Part shown: piece by piece, positions 8,291-17,163 of the stretch
Layout: each line of letters starts with the position of its first letter
Position numbering within the stretch: the stretch's first letter is position 1
Assembly (NCBI RefSeq): GCF_019048065.1
Contig: NZ_CP077291.1
Location: 3,782,001-3,846,000, forward strand
Direction: 5' to 3'
DNA: 64,000 bases
From: Citrobacter farmeri
GTDB taxonomy: Bacteria > Pseudomonadota > Gammaproteobacteria > Enterobacterales > Enterobacteriaceae
Notes under the pieces: model-generated
Database searches by the model: none
Told to the model about the DNA's origin: nothing
Seen by the model: only the letters and a program-made list of their open reading frames with translations
Program-made: the position numbers and the translations under genes

Positions 8291-9850
8291 TTATACCGTA
8301 AAGCCTAACATCATTCCGGTATCTTCATGCTCCAGCAGGTGACAATGCGCCATATAGGCATGCTCTTTCGGCGCAGCGTGTTCAAATTTTACTAACACCT
8401 CACTAATGCCGCCTTCCACCCGAACCGTATCTTTCCACCCCGAACGATGGGCTGCTGGTGTCTGACCGTTCTCAGACAAAATACGGAACTGCGTGCCGTG
8501 AATATGGAACGGATGCAGCATCATATCGCCCACGCCAGAAATCACCCAGCGTTCATACGTCCCTCTGCTCGCCGCAAACAGCGGTTTGTTCATATCAAAA
8601 GCGACGCCATTGATCCTGTTGGCGTTATGGAAATCAAATTGACCGCCGTGGTTCATATGGCCCATGTCACCATGCTGCATGTTGCCCATATGTCCCTGCA
8701 TCTGCCCGTGCGCCATGCCGCTCATCGCCTGATCGCCATACTTTTCCATCAGCATCTGCATGCCCATCATGTCGAGCATCGGGTCCATCGACAGTTGCAA
8801 ATTACGCACCGTTAACCCGTCAATGGAGGGCAGCGCTGGCATTGCGCTGAGGGTATCCGGCAGTGTGCCAGAGGCATTTACGGCAATCGGCTGAATACGC
8901 ATGACCGGCTGCGGCTTGTCAAATGGCGTAATCGCCATCCCCATCTGACTGACCGGAAGAGTCAACAGATCGAACGTTTTACCGTCGCTGACGTCCACCA
9001 GCACTTCAAAACGCTCACCCATCAGCACAGGCAGTTCGTTAACTTTGACCGGTTCCGCCAGCAGCCCGCCGTCACTGGCGATGACGTACAATGGACGTTT
9101 ATCGCTGGCAGCAAAATTAAGTGAACGGGCGTTACAGCCGTTAAGCAAACGCAGGCGCAACCAGCCGCGCGGCGCGGCATGTTGAGGATAAAGGGCTCCG
9201 TTGGTCAACAGCGTGTCGCCAAACCAGCCTACGGCAGCCGTCATCACATCAAGCTGATAATCAATCTGCCCGGCAGCATTAAACCGTTTGTCCTGCACGA
9301 TGACCGGCACATCGTCGATCCCCCACTGCTTCGGAAGCAACAGCTTATGAATCTCCTCATCCTCAATCAGAACCAGACCCGCCAAGCCCATTGCCACCTG
9401 ACGCCCGGTTTTCCCGTGCTGATGAGGATGAAACCAGCAGGTCGCCGCCCGCTGTTCCGGCGTAAAGGTGACGGTACGCTTCCCTCCCGCCGGAATAATC
9501 CCCTGCGGCCCACCATCCACCTCGCCCGGCACTTCCAGTCCATGCCAGTGCAGCGTGGTCTCTTCATTGAGCTGGTTATGGATATCGACTGTGATCGCCT
9601 TGCCTTTTTGTAGCTTCAGCGCTGGCCCAAGCAGATTGCCGTTATAGCCCCAGGTAGTTGTCGTTTTTCCGGCAAAGGCCGACTGGCCGGATTTCGCCGT
9701 CAGCGAGATATGGTTACGCGCGTCGGCGGTAAGCAGTTCGGGAATGGGTAACGCGGGGCGTTCGGCGGCAAAGACGGCACGGCTCCAGAGCGGTAAGGCT
9801 GACGACAGCCCCAGAGCCACAGAATATTTTAAGAAATCACGACGTTGCAT
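8291..9850 (-). CDS. cueO: Multicopper oxidase CueO (periplasmic Cu(I) oxidase)
   Basis: CueO oxidises Cu(I) to less toxic Cu(II) in the periplasm. The 519 residues begin with a Tat signal ([10 protein letters not shown], cleavage after about 28). Copper ligands lie in HWH (101-103), HPHQH (141-145), HPFHIH (446-451) and HCHLLEH (502-508). The methionine-rich insert typical of CueO (about 355-400, with many Met and His) is present and slightly different in its repeats from E. coli. Expression should be driven by CueR from the 19-bp-spacer promoter at 9896-9926. Gene order cueO next to yacC-speED is as in E. coli. Confidence 0.97.
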   Translation of the reverse strand: MQRRDFLKYSVALGLSSALPLWSRAVFAAERPALPIPELLTADARNHISLTAKSGQSAFAGKTTTTWGYNGNLLGPALKLQKGKAITVDIHNQLNEETTLHWHGLEVPGEVDGGPQGIIPAGGKRTVTFTPEQRAATCWFHPHQHGKTGRQVAMGLAGLVLIEDEEIHKLLLPKQWGIDDVPVIVQDKRFNAAGQIDYQLDVMTAAVGWFGDTLLTNGALYPQHAAPRGWLRLRLLNGCNARSLNFAASDKRPLYVIASDGGLLAEPVKVNELPVLMGERFEVLVDVSDGKTFDLLTLPVSQMGMAITPFDKPQPVMRIQPIAVNASGTLPDTLSAMPALPSIDGLTVRNLQLSMDPMLDMMGMQMLMEKYGDQAMSGMAHGQMQGHMGNMQHGDMGHMNHGGQFDFHNANRINGVAFDMNKPLFAASRGTYERWVISGVGDMMLHPFHIHGTQFRILSENGQTPAAHRSGWKDTVRVEGGISEVLVKFEHAAPKEHAYMAHCHLLEHEDTGMMLGFTV

Positions 9851-9895
9851 AATTATTTCCTTATTTTGCAGCAGGCGAAATAACGCTAATCTCTG

Positions 9896-9926
9896 AGCAT
9901 AGACCCTCCCCTTACGGCAAGGTCAA
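9896..9926 (-). promoter_or_regulatory. cueO: cueO promoter with CueR operator
   Basis: On the minus strand, TTGACC (9921-9926) and TATGCT (9896-9901) are separated by 19 bp, the long spacer typical of MerR-family promoters. The spacer and part of the -35 hold an imperfect dyad with outer arms GACC/GGTC (9902-9924; 7 of 10 positions symmetric). This is the expected layout for CueR activation by Cu(I). Confidence 0.85.
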
Positions 9927-10015
9927 GCCAGGGATATCACTTAAAACATAATAAAAGTCGTCGCTTCGCCTCCAGTATGCTAACGTTGACTTTCCGTGAT
10001 GCAGTGGTAGATGCA

Positions 10016-10363
10016 ATGAAGACGTTTTTCAGAACCGTGTTGTTCGGCAGCCTGATGGCCGTATGCGCAAACAGCTATGCGCTCAGTGAATCTGAAGCCG
10101 AAGATATGGCCGATTTGACGGCCGTTTTTGTCTTTCTGAAAAATGACTGCGGCTACCAGAATTTACCCAACGGGCAGATTCGTCGCGCGCTGGTCTTTTT
10201 TGCTCAGCAAAACCAGTGGGACCTCAGCAACTACGACACCTTCGATATGAAATCCCTTGGCGAAGACAGCTATCGCGATTTAAGCGGTATCGGTATTCCT
10301 GTCGCTAAAAAATGCAAAGCACTGGCGCGCGATTCCCTGAGCCTGCTGGCTTACGTCAAATAA
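10016..10363 (+). CDS. yacC: YacC, PulS/OutS-family periplasmic protein
   Basis: A 115-residue protein nearly identical to E. coli YacC. It has a signal peptide (1-20, MKTFFRTVLF onward, cleavage after SYA) and a helical mature domain with two cysteines, as in the PulS/OutS pilotin family that guides type II secretin assembly. Unlike classical pilotins, no lipobox cysteine follows the signal peptide. The frame extends upstream to 9977, but the ATG at 10016 matches the family. Its function is not established. It is transcribed toward speE and divergent from cueO. Confidence 0.85.
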   Translation: MKTFFRTVLFGSLMAVCANSYALSESEAEDMADLTAVFVFLKNDCGYQNLPNGQIRRALVFFAQQNQWDLSNYDTFDMKSLGEDSYRDLSGIGIPVAKKCKALARDSLSLLAYVK

Positions 10364-10386
10364 CCTCCCGTCCATATTGCTGAAAT

Positions 10387-10410
10387 AATGACCGTGCATC
10401 AACGGTCATT
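10387..10410 (+). terminator. Hairpin between yacC and speE
   Basis: An 8-bp perfect stem (aatgaccg with cggtcatt) and an 8-base loop, followed by gttag only. It could be a weak yacC terminator or a structure in the speE leader. Confidence 0.4.
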
Positions 10411-10467
10411 GTTAGCTATGATGTTGCGCCCTTTTTTTACGGGTGTTAACAAAGGAGGCATTCCCCC

Positions 10468-11334
10468 ATGGCCGAAAAAAAACAGTGGCACGAAACGCTA
10501 CACGACCAGTTTGGGCAGTATTTTGCCGTCGATAACATTCTCTGGCATGAGAAGACCGATCATCAGGATCTCATCATCTTTGAAAACGCTGCCTTTGGTC
10601 GCGTGATGGCGCTGGACGGCGTAGTGCAGACCACCGAGCGCGATGAGTTTATCTATCATGAGATGATGACTCACGTTCCGTTGATGGCTCACGGTCACGC
10701 AAAACACGTGCTGATTATTGGCGGCGGCGACGGCGCGATGCTGCGTGAAGTCAGTCGGCATAAAAACGTCGAAACCATCACGATGGTGGAAATCGATGCG
10801 GGTGTCGTCTCGTTCTGCCGCCAGTATCTGCCCAACCACAGCGCGGGCAGTTATGACGATCCGCGCTTTACGCTGGTGATCGACGACGGCGTGCATTTCG
10901 TCAACCAGACGCAGAACACGTTTGATGTGATCATCTCCGACTGCACCGATCCAATCGGTCCCGGCGAGAGTCTGTTCACCTCGGCATTCTACGAAGGCTG
11001 CAAGCGCTGTCTGAATCCGGGTGGGATCTTTGTCGCGCAGAACGGCGTCTGCTTCCTGCAACAGGACGAAGCCCTCGACAGCCACCGCAAGCTCAGCCAT
11101 TACTTCACCGATGTCGGCTTCTACCAGGCGGCGATCCCTACCTACTACGGCGGCATAATGACCTTCGCGTGGGCGACGGATAACGAAGCACTGCGCCATC
11201 TGTCGACCGAAATCATTCAGGCGCGTTTTCACTCGTCTGGCCTGAAGTGTCGCTATTACAACCCGGCCATCCACACGGCTGCGTTTGCCTTACCTCAGTA
11301 TCTGCAAGACGCGCTGGCGACAGCATCGTCCTAA
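10468..11334 (+). CDS. speE: Spermidine synthase
   Basis: SpeE transfers aminopropyl from decarboxylated S-adenosylmethionine to putrescine in the cytoplasm. The 288 residues equal the E. coli enzyme. The methyltransferase-like nucleotide motif [12 protein letters not shown] lies at about 80-92 and the catalytic/putrescine region [11 protein letters not shown] near 157-168. A strong AGGAGG (10453-10458) precedes the ATG. speD follows 15 bp downstream and supplies the aminopropyl donor, so the two form the conserved speED operon. Confidence 0.98.
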   Translation: MAEKKQWHETLHDQFGQYFAVDNILWHEKTDHQDLIIFENAAFGRVMALDGVVQTTERDEFIYHEMMTHVPLMAHGHAKHVLIIGGGDGAMLREVSRHKNVETITMVEIDAGVVSFCRQYLPNHSAGSYDDPRFTLVIDDGVHFVNQTQNTFDVIISDCTDPIGPGESLFTSAFYEGCKRCLNPGGIFVAQNGVCFLQQDEALDSHRKLSHYFTDVGFYQAAIPTYYGGIMTFAWATDNEALRHLSTEIIQARFHSSGLKCRYYNPAIHTAAFALPQYLQDALATASS

Positions 11335-11349
11335 GGAGAAGATAAGAAA

Positions 11350-12144
11350 TTGAAAAAACTGAAACTGCACGGCTTTAACAACCTGACCAAAAGTCTGAGT
11401 TTTTGTATTTACGATATCTGCTATGCCAAAACCGCCGAAGAGCGCGACGGATACATCGCCTATATCGACGAACTCTACAACGCCAACCGCCTGACCGAAA
11501 TTCTGTCAGAAACCTGCTCCATCATCGGCGCCAATATCCTGAACATCGCCCGTCAGGATTACGAACCTCAGGGTGCCAGCGTCACCATTCTGGTGAGCGA
11601 AGAACCTGTCGATCCGCGACTTATTGATACAACCGAGCATCCCGGTCCGCTACCAGAAGCGGTGGTTGCCCATCTCGATAAGAGCCATATCTGTGTGCAT
11701 ACCTATCCGGAGAGCCACCCGGAAGGCGGATTGTGTACCTTCCGCGCGGATATTGAGGTCTCAACCTGCGGCGTGATTTCCCCGCTGAAGGCGCTGAATT
11801 ACCTGATCCACCAGCTTGAATCCGACATCGTGACCATCGATTACCGCGTGCGCGGCTTTACCCGTGATATCAACGGGATGAAGCACTTTATCGATCATGA
11901 GATTAACTCCATCCAGAACTTTATGTCCGAAGATATGAAGTCGCTGTATGACATGGTGGATGTGAACGTGTATCAGGAAAATATCTTCCATACCAAAATG
12001 CTGCTCAAAGAGTTCGATCTTAAGCACTACATGTTCCACACCCGGCCGGAAGAGTTAACTGAGGCAGAGCGTAAAGAGATTACCGCTGCGCTATGGAAAG
12101 AGATGCGTGAGATTTACTACGCGCGCAATATTCCGGGCGTTTAA
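11350..12144 (+). CDS. speD: S-adenosylmethionine decarboxylase proenzyme
   Basis: SpeD makes decarboxylated S-adenosylmethionine for SpeE. The 264-residue proenzyme is expected to cleave itself between Lys111 and Ser112 (in [12 protein letters not shown]) to create the pyruvoyl group on the alpha chain, as in E. coli. Translation starts at a TTG (11350-11352), as I recall for E. coli speD, with AAGGAGAAG just upstream overlapping the end of speE. It is the last gene of the speED operon and ends before a strong terminator. Confidence 0.98.
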   Translation: MKKLKLHGFNNLTKSLSFCIYDICYAKTAEERDGYIAYIDELYNANRLTEILSETCSIIGANILNIARQDYEPQGASVTILVSEEPVDPRLIDTTEHPGPLPEAVVAHLDKSHICVHTYPESHPEGGLCTFRADIEVSTCGVISPLKALNYLIHQLESDIVTIDYRVRGFTRDINGMKHFIDHEINSIQNFMSEDMKSLYDMVDVNVYQENIFHTKMLLKEFDLKHYMFHTRPEELTEAERKEITAALWKEMREIYYARNIPGV

Positions 12145-12153
12145 GAAAACCGT

Positions 12154-12180
12154 CAGGAGCGCGTCGGCGCTCCTGTTCTG
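12154..12180 (+). terminator. Terminator after speD
   Basis: A 9-bp GC-rich stem (caggagcgc 12154-12162 with gcgctcctg 12167-12175), a GTCG tetraloop and ttct. On the minus strand the stem is followed by acggttttc, so it may serve the convergent 81-residue gene too. Confidence 0.75.
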
Positions 12181-12190
12181 GGGACTGAGA

Positions 12191-12436
12191 CTATTCATTC
12201 CCCCATTGATTGAGGAATTCCGCGATCTCATCAATGCGTTGCGCATCAATGCCGGCTTCGCTGGCCATCTCTTGTTGCGCGTCTTCGCTGATCTCTTCGT
12301 TATTCATCAAACGCGTAATCAGTAGCTGAAAATAGTGCGCCAGGGGTTCACGTTCTGAATCCTCTACGGGTTTCGCACACTCCGTCGAATACTCATCCAC
12401 AATGTCATAATATTTCAGCGGTATTTCATTACCCAT
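12191..12436 (-). CDS. Small acidic protein of unknown function
   Basis: I do not recognise this 81-residue cytoplasmic protein. It is rich in Glu/Asp (for example [18 protein letters not shown]), has no signal or membrane segment, and looks helical. A GTG at 12437-12439 is possible, but the adjacent ATG is better spaced from the AGGAG and is chosen. It lies 39 bp downstream of the deoR-family regulator on the same strand with no clear terminator between, so it may be the last gene of the D-threonate operon. It converges on speD. E. coli K-12 has speD next to yacL without it. Confidence 0.7.
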   Translation of the reverse strand: MGNEIPLKYYDIVDEYSTECAKPVEDSEREPLAHYFQLLITRLMNNEEISEDAQQEMASEAGIDAQRIDEIAEFLNQWGNE

Positions 12437-12475
12437 CACTCATCTCCTGGGGTTATCCCAACGTTGGTTACGATG

Positions 12476-13243
12476 TTACTCAGGCTGTACCAGCGTCAGG
12501 GCGACGGATTGCGCCTTCAGTTCGGCCTGCACGGCTTGCGGTAAATTAACATCGGTAACGACGTCGGTAAAGCGACTGAGCGGAGCAACATTAAACAAGG
12601 AATGCGCGCCATATTTGCTGCTGTCAGCGAGTAACACCTTACGTTGGGCGTTGGCGATAATTTCCTGTTTCAGTCCCGCTTTGTCCTCTGTCGGCGTGGT
12701 CACACCCTTTTCCATACTCCAGGTATTACAGCTCATAAACGCGATATCGGGGTAGACGCTACGCAGCATTTTGCGCCCAAATTCGCCGATGCAGGATTGG
12801 CTGCTGTCATCAATCCGCCCGCCGACAATCGTCACTTCTATCTGGCGAAACTCAGATAAAAACAGGGCAATGTGCAGATCAACGGTAATGACTCTGAGAG
12901 GAAGATGAGTTAAACATTTTGCCAGCTCCAGCATGGTGGTCCCGGCATCGAGAACTACGGCATCGCCCGCATGTACCATCGAGGCGGCATAACGCGCGAT
13001 CGCCCGTTTTTCGGCGGGCGAACGCAGTTGCTTCTCATTGGTCGTCGGTTGTACTGCTTCAAAGCGCCGTAACGCAACACCGCCGTGGCTGCGACTGATC
13101 ACCCCTTGTTCATCCAGTTTGATCAGATCGCGTCGGATCGTTGCCGGCGATGCGTCAACGGCATCCACCAGTTGCTCCACGGTAACCAGCGTATGATTTT
13201 TCAAATACGCCACAATCTTATCCAGACGGTGTTGTCCTTTCAT
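12476..13243 (-). CDS. DeoR-family regulator of the D-threonate operon
   Basis: A 255-residue DeoR/GlpR-type repressor. It has an N-terminal winged helix-turn-helix (about 5-57, with [20 protein letters not shown] and the SHGG end) and a C-terminal sugar-phosphate sensor domain ([11 protein letters not shown] near 95-105, and an [23 protein letters not shown] ligand region). It lies 9 bp after pdxA2 on the same strand, so it is cotranscribed and probably controls kdgT-dtnK-pdxA2. A phosphorylated four-carbon acid is the likely inducer, by analogy with YgbI-type regulators; this is inference. Confidence 0.88.
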   Translation of the reverse strand: MKGQHRLDKIVAYLKNHTLVTVEQLVDAVDASPATIRRDLIKLDEQGVISRSHGGVALRRFEAVQPTTNEKQLRSPAEKRAIARYAASMVHAGDAVVLDAGTTMLELAKCLTHLPLRVITVDLHIALFLSEFRQIEVTIVGGRIDDSSQSCIGEFGRKMLRSVYPDIAFMSCNTWSMEKGVTTPTEDKAGLKQEIIANAQRKVLLADSSKYGAHSLFNVAPLSRFTDVVTDVNLPQAVQAELKAQSVALTLVQPE

Positions 13244-13252
13244 AACAGGAAA

Positions 13253-14236
13253 TTACGCCAGTTGCATTGCCAGTTTAATCGATACGGCCATGCTCTCAGA
13301 TTTTGCTTTTCCCGTCCAGGCGATATCAAATGCCGTCCCGTGATCGGCAGAGGTGCGGATAAACGGCAAGCCCGCGGTGATATTGACGCCATCATAAAAA
13401 CCCAGCAGCTTCAGCGGAATATGGCCCTGGTCGTGATACATCGCTACCACCATGTCATATTGACCTTCATACGCCTGTAAAAACACGGTGTCTGGCGGGC
13501 ACGGACCGTAAACGTCTATCCTTTTCGCCTTCATGTTCTCAATCGCCGGACCGACGATACGGATCTCCTCATCGCCAAACAATCCGTTCTCACCGGCATG
13601 CGGGTTCACCCCGGCTACTGCAATACGCGGATGCGCAAACCCCACGCGCTTCAGGAAGGTATCGGCAATACCAATGACGGTCTCCACACGCTGGCCGTTG
13701 AGGGTATCGAGGAACTTACGCAGAGCGATATGGGTGGAAACATGGATAACTTTCAGCTTGTCAGTGTAAAGCACCATCGCGTAGTCGCGGCTTTCCGTCA
13801 GCGTCGCCAGCAGCTCGGTGTGTCCCGGGAAATGGTGTCCGCCAAGATGCAGCGCTTCTTTGTTCAACGGCGCGGTAGCGATGGCATGGACGTCGCCTTT
13901 CATTGCCAGTTCCGTCGCCCGTTTTACGCAGCGATAAGCCAGATCGCCCGCCTGTGCCTGTACTTTACCCGGTTCCAACGCCTCCGGTTGTGCCAGCGGT
14001 TCATCAATGACATGAATGACGCCAGGTACGAATCGGGCATCCGCTACCTGCGTAATAGCACGGAACGTTACGCCCTCAGCCAGACCGTTGGCCTGCAAGC
14101 GCTTCAACGTTTGCAGGCATCCCACCACCACCAGCGGCGCGCCGTTGAGTTCATCTTCACTGAGCGCTTTAACAATAATTTCCGGACCGATCCCCGCAGG
14201 GTCGCCCATCGTAATCGCGACTGTTTTAGTTACCAC
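13253..14236 (-). CDS. pdxA2: D-threonate 4-phosphate dehydrogenase PdxA2
   Basis: A PdxA-family NAD-dependent, metal-binding dehydrogenase that should convert 4-phospho-D-threonate to dihydroxyacetone phosphate and CO2, as shown for the Salmonella homologue beside dtnK. The 327 residues open with TKTVAITMGDPAGIGPEI. They carry the metal-site histidines of the family in HHFPGHTELL and MYHDQGHIPLK, and the NPHAGENG motif. The frame is open to 14269, but the GTG at 14236 has AGGAGA six bases upstream and matches the family start. It overlaps the dtnK end by 11 bp, which suggests translational coupling. The biosynthetic pdxA is a separate gene elsewhere in enterobacteria. Confidence 0.93.
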   Translation of the reverse strand: MVTKTVAITMGDPAGIGPEIIVKALSEDELNGAPLVVVGCLQTLKRLQANGLAEGVTFRAITQVADARFVPGVIHVIDEPLAQPEALEPGKVQAQAGDLAYRCVKRATELAMKGDVHAIATAPLNKEALHLGGHHFPGHTELLATLTESRDYAMVLYTDKLKVIHVSTHIALRKFLDTLNGQRVETVIGIADTFLKRVGFAHPRIAVAGVNPHAGENGLFGDEEIRIVGPAIENMKAKRIDVYGPCPPDTVFLQAYEGQYDMVVAMYHDQGHIPLKLLGFYDGVNITAGLPFIRTSADHGTAFDIAWTGKAKSESMAVSIKLAMQLA

Positions 14237-15497
14237 TGTACATCTCCTCAATAAAATAAAGCGCATCACAAAGGGTACTGTCGGAGCCGAATCCTCCCGC
14301 TTTGGTGATCACCGGCAGATCGTCAATTTCGCTGTTCACGAACGTTCCACACGGAATACACGGCGCCACCTCGCTCTGAATGCGATAGCCTTCCGCCCCC
14401 AGCGCACTGGCTACGGCGGTCGCGATGTCCCCCCCGGTCAGGAACAGGCCGCCAATACGCGCCTGCTCAATAATATGCAACGTGATTGTCCCAAGACGCT
14501 GACTCAACCGTTCGCCAAGCGCCTGGCGACTCATCCCCACGCTGGCGCACAGCGTGTCGATCATCTGTCGGTCTTCCGCACTCCGACTGGTACGTAAAAT
14601 CGTATGGTGTTGATGGCTCAGTAACGCACAGGCCTGCTCCACCACCGACGCTATCTCCTGCTCGAAATGGTCAGAGGCCAGCCGTGAGGCATCAATATCG
14701 ACAACCTTCGCCCTGTCCTGACACAGCGCCTTGTCTATCTGACGCCGCGTAGCTTCACTCATCGAACCCGCGACGACCAACACCGGAAGCTCTTGCTTTT
14801 CCTGCATGAACATTCTGACGGGTAGCGCATTGGCGAGTCCGGCGGCACCGACCAGCAACGGCAATACGTCCTGCTCACAAATAGCATGCGCAATCAGTGA
14901 CAAATCACGATCCTCAACCGCATCCACCACCACCATGCACTCACCTTCTGCCACGAAAGCGGCTAACCGCGCGCTCAGCCGTCCGCAGCGGACGTCGTCG
15001 AGCGACACTTCATGCACCGGAATGTCACTTTGCAGCGTGACCAGTTCCGCAATGCGCGAAGAGATAATCGGCGTTTTGGGATCGCTGGCAAATTCAGTCT
15101 CCAGTAACGGGGTTCCATTGACCAGGCACAGTCCGTCACGCGTCGTGCGTCCTGCCGCGGGTATCGCGGCAGCAATCACGGCCAGTTTTCGGTTGGCGGC
15201 ACGCATCGCCGCCGTCACCTCGGCCCCCACGTTGCCACGAAACGTAGAATCGATTTTTTTATACACCAGCGGCGTGATTGCCCCCTCACACCAGGGAGCT
15301 AAGGCCTGTTGAACCGCCTGAGCGGCTTGCGCCGCCGGGATTGCCCGGCTCTCCGTGTTGATCACCAGCACATCGGCACGACGAGAAGGCTTCTGCGCCG
15401 GGGTGAGCATCACCTCCGTACGTGCGCCTTTTTTCGCCAGCTGCACGCCGGTATCGTTAGAGCCCGTAAAATCATCGGCGATAACGATCATTTTCAT
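14226..15497 (-). CDS. dtnK: D-threonate kinase (four-carbon acid sugar kinase, DUF1537)
   Basis: DtnK phosphorylates D-threonate at O4 with ATP in the cytoplasm, the first step of its catabolism. The 423-residue protein has the DUF1537 layout. The N-terminal substrate domain starts MKMIVIADDFTGSNDTGVQ and includes the conserved KKIDSTFRGN. The C-terminal nucleotide domain holds the GGLFLTGGDIATAV motif. The N-terminal ADDFTG and KIDSTFRG are diagnostic for the family. It overlaps kdgT by 4 bp (ATGA) and pdxA2 by 11 bp. The assignment to D-threonate rather than D-erythronate rests on the PdxA2 partner and the same operon in Salmonella. Confidence 0.93.
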   Translation of the reverse strand: MKMIVIADDFTGSNDTGVQLAKKGARTEVMLTPAQKPSRRADVLVINTESRAIPAAQAAQAVQQALAPWCEGAITPLVYKKIDSTFRGNVGAEVTAAMRAANRKLAVIAAAIPAAGRTTRDGLCLVNGTPLLETEFASDPKTPIISSRIAELVTLQSDIPVHEVSLDDVRCGRLSARLAAFVAEGECMVVVDAVEDRDLSLIAHAICEQDVLPLLVGAAGLANALPVRMFMQEKQELPVLVVAGSMSEATRRQIDKALCQDRAKVVDIDASRLASDHFEQEIASVVEQACALLSHQHHTILRTSRSAEDRQMIDTLCASVGMSRQALGERLSQRLGTITLHIIEQARIGGLFLTGGDIATAVASALGAEGYRIQSEVAPCIPCGTFVNSEIDDLPVITKAGGFGSDSTLCDALYFIEEMYSGN

Positions 15498-16447
15498 GCT
15501 TTATTCTCCTCGACAACCTGACGCGCCTGCTTTTTGGCAACCCACGAGGTGAGAATTGGGGTCAGGATCGCGGTAGTAATTACGGAGGCGGCAATCAGCG
15601 GCGCGGCAGCGGCGGCGACTTCCGCCAGCGAAGGGTCAGCCTGGGCAATCGCCAGCGGCGTTGCGACGGCATTCCCGGCGGTACTGGAGGCAGCCGCTCC
15701 GGCAATCCCGGTACCGCCCACCAGACGGTCTGCGCGGATGTTAAAGAAGCCGCCAACGAACGTGGTCAACACCCCCAGCAGGATACCCGCCAGACCGCCC
15801 TGCAACAGCATTTCGAGGTTGATGCCGGCCCCCAGCGCAAAGGCAAAGAACGGAATCAACAGCGGCCCGCCTTTGGTCAGGAAGTCACGCATGTTGTGAT
15901 CAAGGTTACCGAGGATCATACCGACGACCAGCGGAACCAGTACGGCCACCAGCGCCATGATCGGAATGTTAGCCATGCCCGCGGCACCCAGCGCGATCAT
16001 CGTAAAGAACGGACCGTCATTAAGAGACAGAATTGAGATTGCACCGACATCACGCTCGTTGCCGAACTCGCCGACTAACGCCGCATAAAGTCCCCCGTTC
16101 GAGTTACTCATGGCAGCAATAATCGCCAGCCCACTTAAGCCAAAGATCCCTTCGGCCCCGAACAGGTGCTCAACGCCGAGACCGATCGCAATGGCGATCA
16201 GCAGTTTGGTCAGGGTGATCGTCCCCCCCTGTAGCAAAGCCTGAGGCGCCGCTTTTACGCTGATCCCTGCGCCCATGCACAGCAGGAATGCACCGATCAG
16301 CGGCGCAGCGCCGTTTTTAAACAGCGCGGTAGTAAATCCACCGATTTCCAGCGCCTGCGGGGCAAAGGTATTGATAATGGCACCGATAACCAATGGCACA
16401 ACCATCATGCCACCGGGTACACGTTCTATTGCCTTTTTGATGTTCAT
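15494..16447 (-). CDS. kdgT: KdgT-family acid-sugar permease
   Basis: A 317-residue inner-membrane permease of the 2-keto-3-deoxygluconate transporter family with about ten hydrophobic segments. The gene is open to 16489, but the ATG at 16447 gives the family start MNIKKAIERVPGGMMVVPL. It heads the kdgT-dtnK-pdxA2-deoR operon, so its real cargo is probably D-threonate or a related four-carbon acid rather than 2-keto-3-deoxygluconate; this is inferred from context. The AT-rich 140 bp upstream contains repeated GATT/AATC elements and is probably the operator region. Confidence 0.9.
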   Translation of the reverse strand: MNIKKAIERVPGGMMVVPLVIGAIINTFAPQALEIGGFTTALFKNGAAPLIGAFLLCMGAGISVKAAPQALLQGGTITLTKLLIAIAIGLGVEHLFGAEGIFGLSGLAIIAAMSNSNGGLYAALVGEFGNERDVGAISILSLNDGPFFTMIALGAAGMANIPIMALVAVLVPLVVGMILGNLDHNMRDFLTKGGPLLIPFFAFALGAGINLEMLLQGGLAGILLGVLTTFVGGFFNIRADRLVGGTGIAGAAASSTAGNAVATPLAIAQADPSLAEVAAAAAPLIAASVITTAILTPILTSWVAKKQARQVVEENKA

Positions 16448-16470
16448 GGTCTTCCCGCCTGTTGTCATGT

Positions 16471-16540
16471 TGTGATTAAAAAAAATCATAGTGATTATAT
16501 TTAATCAAGTAAAGATCACAAACGCGTCAGATCACACTTT
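16471..16540 (-). promoter_or_regulatory. Candidate operator region of the D-threonate operon
   Basis: Upstream of kdgT are a perfect 6-4-6 dyad (TGATTA/TAATCA, 16492-16507), a second dyad TGATT/AATCA (16472-16487) and a direct repeat of AGATCACA (16513-16520 and 16529-16536, 16-bp period). Repeats of this type are common for DeoR-family sites. No binding site for this regulator is known to me. Confidence 0.45.
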
Positions 16541-16577
16541 TAAAATGATTAATAAAAATCAAACAATCATTTATCTG

Positions 16578-16607
16578 CAAAAAAAAGCCGGACGCAAACG
16601 CCCGGCT
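16578..16607 (-). terminator. yacL: Terminator of yacL
   Basis: On the minus strand a GC-rich 9-bp stem with one G-T pair (16586-16594 with 16599-16607) and a 4-base loop is followed by eight T residues. It lies 20 bp after the yacL stop. Confidence 0.85.
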
Positions 16608-16626
16608 TCAATGAGCTTGAAATCAT

Positions 16627-16989
16627 TCAGGATTGACGCAGAAATTCCCGGTATGCGTTTACCACCTGCAGAAAATCCTCGACGCCACACAGCGACAGAC
16701 TCTCTTCATCGTAGTAGTTCATCCCCTCTTCCATTTCGTCGCCGGTAAACTCCAGTTGATTGGCGCGGATCATCACCTCTTCGCCATCCATCCAGAGCGT
16801 ATATTCGTGCCCCGCCCGTTGCCAGGAACGTTCGCTGCCTTTCACCGCGTGTGCCGCCTGTTCCACTTCGTCCAGTAGAGCCAGGTTTTCTTTCACTTCT
16901 TCATTAAACCAGTGTCCCACCACTTCGTGACCCATGGACATGCGCACTTTGACCACTCCGGTAACATCACGCAGAAATTCGTAATCCAT
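16627..16989 (-). CDS. yacL: YacL (UPF0231 family)
   Basis: A 120-residue cytoplasmic acidic protein that matches E. coli YacL along its length ([18 protein letters not shown] start). The frame is open to 17013, but the ATG at 16989 is the family start, with GAGGAC upstream. Its function is unknown. It lies downstream of acnB on the same strand but is separated by a strong terminator at 17095-17132, so it has its own promoter in the 17000-17095 region. Confidence 0.93.
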   Translation of the reverse strand: MDYEFLRDVTGVVKVRMSMGHEVVGHWFNEEVKENLALLDEVEQAAHAVKGSERSWQRAGHEYTLWMDGEEVMIRANQLEFTGDEMEEGMNYYDEESLSLCGVEDFLQVVNAYREFLRQS

Positions 16990-17085
16990 AATGTAGTCCT
17001 CTGCTCCCGGCAATGCGCCATTACCGCATTGCGCCTTGCCTTAATTATCGCAGCCTGGACGCAGAAAAAAAGCGGATCGCGTATA

Positions 17086-17132
17086 AGGAATGGAAATAAA
17101 AATGCCCGGAGAAGCACGCTTCACCGGGCATT
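17086..17132 (-). terminator. acnB: Terminator of acnB
   Basis: On the minus strand a 14-bp stem with one mismatch (17101-17114 with 17119-17132) is followed by TTTTTATTT. It begins 31 bp after the acnB stop. Confidence 0.9.
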
Positions 17133-17163
17133 GATGCCTTTTTACACGAAATGCGTTAACGCA

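Noticed and set aside
10498..11274. 258-codon minus-strand open frame opposite speE
   Set aside because: It is antisense to a firmly identified gene and has no homology signal.
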